Origin: Candidatus Dormiibacterota bacterium
GTDB taxonomy: Bacteria > Chloroflexota > Dormibacteria > Dormibacterales > Dormibacteraceae
DNA: 10,540 nucleotides
NCBI GenBank assembly: GCA_003151665.1
Contig: PLYD01000260.1
Span: forward strand, 1,406 to 11,945
Direction of reading: 5' to 3'
Under the pieces are notes generated by a model, which was not told where the DNA came from, searched no databases, and saw only the letters and a program-made list of their open reading frames with translations. Shown piece by piece: positions 5,975-10,540 of this stretch. Position 1 is the stretch's first letter. Each line of letters starts with the position of its first letter. Made by a program: the position numbers and the translations under genes.

Positions 5975-7204
5975 GTGGCCGCGAAACGCGTAGTTATCGT
6001 AGGTGGAGGCGGTGCCGGCGACGCTAATGCGTTTGCGTTGCGCAAGAAGGGCTTCGACGGCGACATCCAGATTGTCAGCGCCGACCAGAACCGGCCTTAT
6101 GACCGCCCGTATCTTTCGAAAGAGTTCCTTCGCGGTGAGGTCGAGCTGCCAAAGGTCTTCCTTCACGACGAGGGCGACTACGCGAAGGAGAAAATCGACC
6201 TCAAGCTGAACCAGCGGGTGGTCGGGGGCTCACTTTCGAGCCGCACCCTGGCGCTCGAGGGCGGCGGCGAGGTCAGCTTCGACGTCCTGGTCCTGGGACT
6301 CGGCGGCACACCGCGATGGCTGCCCGGGGTGCCGCACTCCGACAACGTGCTGACGTTGCGTTCCCTTCGCGACAGCCAGGCGCTCCGCAAGGCGATCAGC
6401 GAGAGCACTCGCCTCCTGATCATCGGCGCCGGCTTCATCGGCGCGGAGGTCGCGGCCTCCGCTCGCCAGCTTGGCAAGGACGTGCTGATGGTCGAGGCGG
6501 CGCCGGTGCCGCTGTCGCGGGCGCTCGGCCAGGAGGTCGGCAAGCTGTATGCCTCCATCCACACCGGCAAAGGTGTCGACTTGCGCACCGGCACAACAGT
6601 CCAGACGTGGCACCAGAAAGGCAAGCGAGTGGCAGGGGTCACGCTTTCGGACGGGCGGCGCGAGGAGGTCGACATGGTCCTCCTGGCGGCCGGCATCGAG
6701 CCAAACCTCGAGATCCCCAAAGCGCTGGGGCTGCCGATGGGGGGCGGCGGGGTACGGGTCGATGAAGGGCTCAAGGCGGCTGAAGGCGTTTACTGCGCCG
6801 GCGACATCGCGTTTCACCAGCACCCCGTGCTCGGCCGCGCGATACGCGTCGAGCACTGGGAGGTCGCGAAGAACCAGGGCCGCGCCATCGGCGCCTCGAT
6901 CGTGGGCGGGGATTCGCCTTACTCGAGGCTTCCCTACTTCTGGTCGGATCAGTACGACGTCAGCCTCGAATACAGGGGTCACGCGTCGGGCGACAGCCGT
7001 GCCGTATGGCGCGGGGACCGAGAGAGGCTCACGTTCTCGGTCTTCTACTTCAACAACGGCCTGGTCGACGCTGTGCTTTCCATGAACGACAAGAAGACCA
7101 ACGAGCTGGGCGGCAAGCTCATCGAGAGCCGCCGGCCGGTCGACGAAGCCGCCCTGGCCGACACGAGCGCCGACCTGGCGGGTCTGATTCCGACCCCGGC
7201 CTGA
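5975..7204 (+). CDS. FAD-dependent NAD(P)H:ferredoxin/rubredoxin-type oxidoreductase
   Basis: 409 residues, full length for the ferredoxin-reductase family of oxygenase systems (BphA4-like, usually about 400). An FAD-binding GxGxxG motif is at 10-15 (VIVGGGGAGDANA), then RPYDRPYLSKEFLRG (40-54), a family hallmark. A second GxGxxG (LLIIGAGFIGAEVA, 147-160) binds NAD(P)H, and the acidic residue ending that fold (VE, 173-174) favours NADH. VYCAGDIA (272-279) is the second FAD contact. VEHWEVAKNQGRAIG (292-306) and PYFWSDQYDVSLEYRG (320-335) are typical of the C-terminal reductase domain. It would pass electrons from NADH through FAD to a ferredoxin or rubredoxin in the cytoplasm. No ferredoxin, P450 or oxygenase gene is adjacent, so the partner is unknown. 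GTG start set by a strong ribosome binding site; 128 bp separate it from the preceding small ORF, so it probably has its own promoter. A hairpin lies just after the stop. Confidence 0.9.
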   Translation: MAAKRVVIVGGGGAGDANAFALRKKGFDGDIQIVSADQNRPYDRPYLSKEFLRGEVELPKVFLHDEGDYAKEKIDLKLNQRVVGGSLSSRTLALEGGGEVSFDVLVLGLGGTPRWLPGVPHSDNVLTLRSLRDSQALRKAISESTRLLIIGAGFIGAEVAASARQLGKDVLMVEAAPVPLSRALGQEVGKLYASIHTGKGVDLRTGTTVQTWHQKGKRVAGVTLSDGRREEVDMVLLAAGIEPNLEIPKALGLPMGGGGVRVDEGLKAAEGVYCAGDIAFHQHPVLGRAIRVEHWEVAKNQGRAIGASIVGGDSPYSRLPYFWSDQYDVSLEYRGHASGDSRAVWRGDRERLTFSVFYFNNGLVDAVLSMNDKKTNELGGKLIESRRPVDEAALADTSADLAGLIPTPA

Positions 7205-7206
7205 AA

Positions 7207-7234
7207 AGAAAGCCGGGCCTCAGCGCGCCTTTCT
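7207..7234. terminator. Bidirectional terminator hairpin between convergent genes
   Basis: Arms 7207-7218 and 7223-7234 pair over 12 positions with two mismatches (outer six: AGAAAG with CTTTCT) around a CTCA loop. It fills the 32-bp gap between the converging stops of the FAD-dependent reductase (7204) and the 141-residue protein (7237). On the minus strand the stem ends in CTTTCTTTT, giving a T-rich tail, so it should work best as a terminator for the minus-strand genes. The plus-strand tail has no T-run. Confidence 0.7.
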
Positions 7235-7236
7235 AA

Positions 7237-7662
7237 CTACGCCGAAAGGAGCCAGGGCAGGGTTTCGGCCATCGGTCGCATCAAGGTCGCCCGATGCTCC
7301 TTGGTGATCAGGTTGCCGGCGACCAGGCCGAGCGCCGCCGCCAGGGCCGCCCGCTCGGCCTTGTGGCCGATCTCGCCGTGCTCTGCTTTCCAGGACACGA
7401 GGGCATCCCCCGATTCTGTCAGCCCGAACAGGGAGCTTCTGACGAGATCCCACGCCGGGCCGCGGTCTGCCTGCTCGATCGCGTGAGTGGCCGCCTTCTC
7501 GGCATCGTGGAACGCCTGGAGACCTTTCGTGCCGACGTGCTCGTCCCAGCCCGTGGCCACCCTCTCGACGCCGGCGGGCGAGAGCACCCGGATGTCGTCC
7601 ATCAGGCGCGCGAGCGACACCTCGTGCTCCGGAAACCCGTAACCCTCTGCATCGAGACTCAT
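7237..7662 (-). CDS. Hypothetical 141-residue, helix-rich cytoplasmic protein
   Basis: Not recognised. The protein begins MSLDAEGYGFPEHEVSLARL and has no signal peptide, no membrane helix, no cysteine and no clear metal or nucleotide motif. It is rich in Ala, Glu, Leu and His, and probably all helical from about 14 onwards (for example GLQAFHDAEKAATHAIEQAD, 47-66, and KAERAALAAALGLVAGNLI, 102-120). The ATG at 7662 is the furthest start; no good ribosome binding site precedes it. It is the last gene of the minus-strand series, 48 bp after the methyltransferase stop, and its stop is two bases from the terminator hairpin. The clean fit between the two hairpin-flanking stops supports it being a real gene. 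Confidence 0.7.
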   Translation of the reverse strand: MSLDAEGYGFPEHEVSLARLMDDIRVLSPAGVERVATGWDEHVGTKGLQAFHDAEKAATHAIEQADRGPAWDLVRSSLFGLTESGDALVSWKAEHGEIGHKAERAALAAALGLVAGNLITKEHRATLMRPMAETLPWLLSA

Positions 7663-7710
7663 GCGGCGTCTAGCGTAACCGGTGGTCGCGCTGCGATATC
7701 GCCGCCGTGG

Positions 7711-8538
7711 TCACAGGCGAATCCGCCGCCCGACCATCAAGCTCGCGGGCGGGCGCCGGGCCATTCGGCGCCATAGCGCTCCGATTGGCCCCTCGGTCTT
7801 GAGCCCGACCAGCGCAAACCCTGAATCCGCCGCTAGCGCTGCCAGCTCGCCGGCGCTGACCGGGTGATAGCTGGCGGTGAGCTCTGGATAGCCCGCGCCG
7901 GCGTAGTAAGCGGCCGACCGGCCGGAGGCCCGAGCGCGCGAGCCTTCGTTCGCGTAGATCGGGCTGTCGACGACGAGCAGCAGCCCTCCGTGCCTCAGCA
8001 CACGTGCGGCTTCACCGACAGCTTCGGCCAGCGGCACGTAGTGGATCGACGCGCTGAAGAAGGCCGCGTCAACCGTCGAATCGCGTAGCGGCAACCTGCG
8101 CATGTCGGCGCGGACGGTGAGCGCATTGGGCGTTGGAGTCGCCGGCAGGATGTCGAAGGCGATCACGCCAAAACCATCAAACAGGGGGTGTGCCCATCCG
8201 GTACCCGATCCGATGTCCGCCACCACCCGGGCTGCCCGGTCTGGCCACTCGCGCGTCACCATCGCCGCCGCCCGGGCAGCGGATCGCAGCCGCCCCCAAA
8301 GCTCGGGCCGCCCTCCAGCCGGTGCTTGGCCGGTCGGGTCGACCCAGCCTTCGCTCAGCCGAAGCGCGCGATATCTCTCCGCGAACGCGTCCGCCGCCGG
8401 TCTCGAAGAATCGTCTAGAAGGTCGAGGCCGCCCCCAGCCATTTCGACGAGGCGGCCGCAGCCCGCACAGCTCGCCATGCCCGGTCGCGGAGAGGTCCCG
8501 CACACCGGGCAAGTCAGCAAGTCGTAAAGAGGCGTCAA
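7711..8538 (-). CDS. Zinc-ribbon class I SAM-dependent methyltransferase
   Basis: 275 residues from TTG 8538, chosen because AGGGGAG lies 5 nt upstream; the frame extends further but only through the DoxX gene in another frame. The N-terminus has four cysteines (C10, C13, C24, C27 in CPVCG...CAGCG) forming a zinc ribbon, as in RlmA-type rRNA methyltransferases and several uncharacterised methyltransferases. The class I fold follows: motif I VVADIGSGTGW (105-115), an acidic residue after the second strand (FDIL, 128-131), ADMRRLPL (144-151), VDAAFFSASIHYVP (156-169) and ARVLRHGGLLLVVDSP (178-193). The pattern is closest to Methyltransf_11 enzymes. The substrate (small molecule, RNA or protein) is not readable. 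It follows the DoxX gene by 14 bp on the same strand, so it belongs to the radical SAM/lipoprotein/DoxX transcription unit. Confidence 0.85.
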   Translation of the reverse strand: MTPLYDLLTCPVCGTSPRPGMASCAGCGRLVEMAGGGLDLLDDSSRPAADAFAERYRALRLSEGWVDPTGQAPAGGRPELWGRLRSAARAAAMVTREWPDRAARVVADIGSGTGWAHPLFDGFGVIAFDILPATPTPNALTVRADMRRLPLRDSTVDAAFFSASIHYVPLAEAVGEAARVLRHGGLLLVVDSPIYANEGSRARASGRSAAYYAGAGYPELTASYHPVSAGELAALAADSGFALVGLKTEGPIGALWRRMARRPPASLMVGRRIRL

Positions 8539-8543
8539 CAGCG

Positions 8544-8550
8544 CTCCCCT
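8544..8550 (-). promoter_or_regulatory. Ribosome binding site deciding a TTG start
   Basis: On the minus strand AGGGGAG stands 5 nt before TTG 8538, inside the short gap after the DoxX stop (8553). It is the best Shine-Dalgarno match among the minus-strand genes and places the methyltransferase N-terminus nine residues before its first zinc-ribbon cysteine. Confidence 0.8.
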
Positions 8551-8552
8551 GG

Positions 8553-8990
8553 TCAGTGCAGAAACGCGGGCACCCACTTGAAACGCGCCAGCGCGAACGG
8601 TCCGGCTCCCGAGAGGATTACCTGGGCGTTGACCAGCACTGCCAGGTAGTAGAGCCAGCGGAACCCGGGGTCCGGTACCTCGAACGCCACGACCAGCGCC
8701 ACGTTCGCCGCCAGCAGTAGACCTCCAATGCTGGCCCACCGCGTCGCCAGGCCGAGGATCAGGAGTATGGCGACCACGGTTTCGGCAACCGTCTGGGCGA
8801 CTGAGAAGACGAACCAGTTCGGCGCCACCACGTTGGCCAGGAATTCCTTCAGGCCGGGGATCGGATTGTCGGCCGCCGCCGACTGGATCAGCCCGCGCGT
8901 CCATTCGACGCTCTGCCATTTTGTGCTTGCGAAGTAGAGCCAGAAGAGCCCTACGACGATTCGAAAGATGCTCGCCCACGCCTCACTCAT
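8553..8990 (-). CDS. DoxX-family integral membrane protein
   Basis: 145 residues, normal length for DoxX/DoxD-like proteins. Four helices are visible: 5-24 (ASIFRIVVGLFWLYFASTKW), about 60-82, 85-103 and about 111-129. The first helix ending in ASTKW, the extracytoplasmic loop (DNPIPGLKEFLANVVAPNW, 41-59) and the VAQTVAETVVAILLILG segment are characteristic. Family members include the small subunit of archaeal thiosulfate:quinone oxidoreductase and bacterial DoxX proteins tied to thiol/redox stress; most are uncharacterised. The ATG at 8990 overlaps the last 8 bp of the lipoprotein gene and has GGTGA at 9004-9000 nine bases upstream. Overlap with the propeller gene and the 14-bp gap to the methyltransferase suggest one operon and a shared envelope role (inference). 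Confidence 0.85.
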   Translation of the reverse strand: MSEAWASIFRIVVGLFWLYFASTKWQSVEWTRGLIQSAAADNPIPGLKEFLANVVAPNWFVFSVAQTVAETVVAILLILGLATRWASIGGLLLAANVALVVAFEVPDPGFRWLYYLAVLVNAQVILSGAGPFALARFKWVPAFLH

Positions 8991-9918
8991 GCGAGTTCGT
9001 CACCACGACCAACAGATTGTGCATCGGGTCGACCGCGAGACCGACCGGGGATATGCCCTGCGCCCACGCCGTGGTCGTGCTGCCATCGATGACCAGCACA
9101 TGATCGTCGCCGTGAGCCGGCACGAAAACGCGCGAGCCGGACATCAGCACCTGGTCGGGATCGCGCGGCGTGGCAAGGGTCGTGAATTGCAATGTCGCCG
9201 TGTTCAGGTCGAACACGCCACCTGGATCCGAGTCCTCGGTCTCCCCCTCTGCGGCGATGAGCAGGTGATTGCCGCTGCCGGCTGAAAGCCAGAACGGAAA
9301 CACCCGCAGCGGCAGGCCCACGCGGCGTCCGTCGGAGCGAACCAGTTCGGCGCGCTTATAGTCCGCGGTCCAGATCTGTTCGCCCACCGCCGCGATGCCA
9401 TAGCCGGCACCGCCGGCGAGGCTCGTGCCGTCGAGGTGGTCGACCCGGCCGGCGGTGCTCGCCACGACAATGCGTCCATCAGCGTCCACGCTCATCGCGG
9501 CCGGCCGCGGGGCGACTGACACGCTTCGAATCTCGGCGCCGGTGGCGGGATCGAGCTCGACCACGGATCCTGCGTCAAACAGGCTGACGAACAGGCTGCC
9601 CGATTGAAGCAGAAGGCCAAACGGGGCCCCACCGACGTGCTGCTTCCACGTCACCTTGAGGCCAGGGATGCTCACCGCGTAGACGTCACCGGGGGCGCTG
9701 TCGGCGACGTAGGCGAAGGCTCCGTCTGCCGAGACGATCACAGCGACCGGGTCCGTGCCGACGGAGGCTGAGGCGCGGTTCGATCCATCGGTGAGCGACA
9801 GGAGAACCAGGCCCGTTGCCGGATACGGCTGGCTCGAAGCGGCCGGAGCGGAACCTGAACCCTTGCAGCTTGCGACCGCCAGGAGAAGGGCCAGGACTAC
9901 CGCTACCTGAGGACGCGT
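8983..9918 (-). CDS. Beta-propeller (YncE/NHL-like) lipoprotein with no canonical start codon
   Basis: About 311 residues if begun at ACG 9918. The sequence VAVVLALLLAVASC followed by KGSGS is a clear lipoprotein signal with lipobox AVASC, so the mature protein would be lipid-anchored outside the cytoplasm. The rest consists of repeated four-strand units: VGTDPVAVIVSADGAFAYVAD, VGGAPFGLLLQSGSLFVSLFD, VELDPATGAEI, PRPAAMSVDADGRIVVAS, ISPVGLAVDPMHNLLVVVTN. These are typical YVTN/YncE-like or NHL-like propeller blades, often redox- or polysaccharide-linked scaffolds. Oddity: there is no ATG, GTG or TTG in frame between GTG 10077, deep inside the radical SAM gene, and the lipobox. ACG 9918 gives an ideal signal peptide (MRPQVAVVLALLLAVASC if it initiates). 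The start is thus non-canonical or altered by a sequence error. It overlaps the radical SAM stop (9903) by 16 bp and the DoxX start by 8 bp. Confidence 0.75.
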   Translation of the reverse strand, partial: TRPQVAVVLALLLAVASCKGSGSAPAASSQPYPATGLVLLSLTDGSNRASASVGTDPVAVIVSADGAFAYVADSAPGDVYAVSIPGLKVTWKQHVGGAPFGLLLQSGSLFVSLFDAGSVVELDPATGAEIRSVSVAPRPAAMSVDADGRIVVASTAGRVDHLDGTSLAGGAGYGIAAVGEQIWTADYKRAELVRSDGRRVGLPLRVFPFWLSAGSGNHLLIAAEGETEDSDPGGVFDLNTATLQFTTLATPRDPDQVLMSGSRVFVPAHGDDHVLVIDGSTTTAWAQGISPVGLAVDPMHNLLVVVTNSHE

Positions 9919-10540
9919 AGCAGAGGGTCGGTGGCGAGCTGAAAAGCTCTGGCGGCCGGTCGCATGTGCAACTGGTTGAGCTTGTGCTGGATCGCTCCTT
10001 TCATGATTGCGGTTCGCAACTTGTACTCCGAGAAGTCGGTGTTGAACAGGAGCCGGTTGTGACGAACCTTGTGCCACTCGCCGTGCTGCCGGCGCTCGCG
10101 CACCCTCTCGTAGAAGCCGGTGCCCGGCAGTGGGTAGGCGATGGTGTAGCTCACGTAATCGAGGGGCAGGCTGCTCGAAAAGTTGATGCTCTTGATCAGC
10201 GACTCGGTGGTCTCGCCGAGGTAGCCGACCATGAAGAAGCCGGCTGCCTTGATACCGGATGCGACACATGCCTCTACTGCCTTCCTGGCCTGGTCTGGGG
10301 TGATGCCCTTCTTCATCTGTTTGAGCACGCCCTCGTCGCCGGATTCGATCCCGAAGAAGATCCGTTTGCAGCCGGCGCGATGCATCTGCTCGAACAGCGC
10401 CTGGTCCACGTGAGTGACGCGGCTCAAGCATTCCCATGTCAGAGGCAGGTGTGCCGCCTCGATCGCCTGAGCGAGCTCGAACGTCCGCTTGTAATTGAGG
10501 GTGAAGAGGTCGTCCGACATCCAGATGTGGTCGTAGCCGA
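9903..10540 (-). CDS. Radical SAM protein (B12-binding/Elp3-like type), C-terminal part
   Basis: About 212 residues are visible; the frame is open through the right edge (the codons before ATG 10520 read GYDHIW), so the N-terminus with the iron-sulfur CxxxCxxC motif lies outside. HIWMSDDLFTLN is the 'DD.FT.N' strand of the radical SAM barrel. RAGCKRIFFGIESGDEGVLKQMKKG is the conserved 'G..iGiEsgd..vL....K' block, and AAGFFMVGYLGETTESL is the later 'GFxxGxPgEt' strand. YPLPGTGFYERV is typical of B12-binding radical SAM proteins of the BchE/P-methylase group, although a B12 domain is not in view. Reaction and substrate are unknown; it could be a methylation or other radical modification of a small molecule or lipid. 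It is the upstream gene of the minus-strand cluster with the lipoprotein, DoxX protein and methyltransferase. Confidence 0.85.
   Translation of the reverse strand, partial: GYDHIWMSDDLFTLNYKRTFELAQAIEAAHLPLTWECLSRVTHVDQALFEQMHRAGCKRIFFGIESGDEGVLKQMKKGITPDQARKAVEACVASGIKAAGFFMVGYLGETTESLIKSINFSSSLPLDYVSYTIAYPLPGTGFYERVRERRQHGEWHKVRHNRLLFNTDFSEYKLRTAIMKGAIQHKLNQLHMRPAARAFQLATDPLLRVLR

Noticed and set aside
6230..6982. A 250-codon minus-strand frame opposite the FAD-dependent reductase
   Set aside because: It mirrors a gene with unmistakable family motifs; no motif or start signal of its own.
8539..8979. A long N-terminal extension of the methyltransferase frame
   Set aside because: It is the antisense-free shadow of the DoxX gene in another frame, is low-complexity Arg/Gly-rich, and a strong ribosome binding site marks TTG 8538.
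9919..10437. A 5' extension of the lipoprotein frame up to an ATG at 10437
   Set aside because: It lies entirely over the radical SAM gene in another frame, is Arg/Gln/His-rich with no fold-like pattern, and would bury the lipoprotein signal in mid-protein.
1..10540. Search for CRISPR arrays, tRNA/rRNA, insertion sequences, attachment sites or phage genes
   Set aside because: No spaced repeats, tRNA-like folds, transposase or integrase motifs or terminal repeats were seen; the genes look like ordinary chromosomal content.

Overview
The window is GC-rich, densely packed bacterial chromosome. An F420-dependent luciferase-like oxidoreductase, TadE/TadG-like proteins, a ferric-reductase-like diheme protein, a DoxX protein and GTG/TTG starts together suggest a free-living soil-type bacterium. 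Actinomycetota or a Chloroflexota/Dormibacterota-like lineage fits best, but this is inference from gene content, and no marker gene settles it. There is no tRNA, rRNA, CRISPR array, transposase or other sign of a mobile element.

Layout. (a) 2-664 (+): the 3' part of an F420-type oxidoreductase, followed by an 11-bp stem-loop (666-712). (b) 756-1749 (-): a small one-helix membrane protein and a ferric-reductase-like membrane cytochrome, probably one redox operon running towards the stem-loop. (c) 1750-1938: a divergent intergenic region with two short perfect inverted repeats. (d) 1939-5599 (+): three secreted or membrane proteins in the order TadE-like, very large TadG-like, TadE-like. Both junctions are 4-bp ATGA overlaps, so the three are almost certainly co-translated. 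A possible 76-residue membrane ORF follows. (e) 5975-7204 (+): an FAD/NADH-dependent ferredoxin-reductase-type enzyme with a strong ribosome binding site. A hairpin (7207-7234) separates it from the converging minus-strand genes. (f) 10540-7237 (-): the 3' part of a radical SAM protein, a beta-propeller lipoprotein, a DoxX membrane protein and a zinc-ribbon methyltransferase, overlapping or tightly spaced, then an unrecognised 141-residue protein ending at the hairpin.

How the genes may work together. The TadE-TadG-TadE block would make pseudopilin-like envelope proteins for a Tad/Flp-type pilus or surface structure. The ATPase, secretin and prepilin of such a system are not in the window. 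The TadG-like protein is unusually long (812 aa) and carries a large beta-rich extracellular part plus an unrecognised C-terminal domain. The four-gene minus-strand cluster (radical SAM, exported propeller, DoxX, methyltransferase) is the most system-like group, but its substrate cannot be read from the sequence.

Two reading-frame oddities deserve attention. The lipoprotein has no ATG, GTG or TTG anywhere near its signal peptide. The ferric-reductase-like frame has only a poor TTG start, while an ideal ATGA-overlapping start sits one frame away. These could be non-canonical starts, programmed events or sequence errors.
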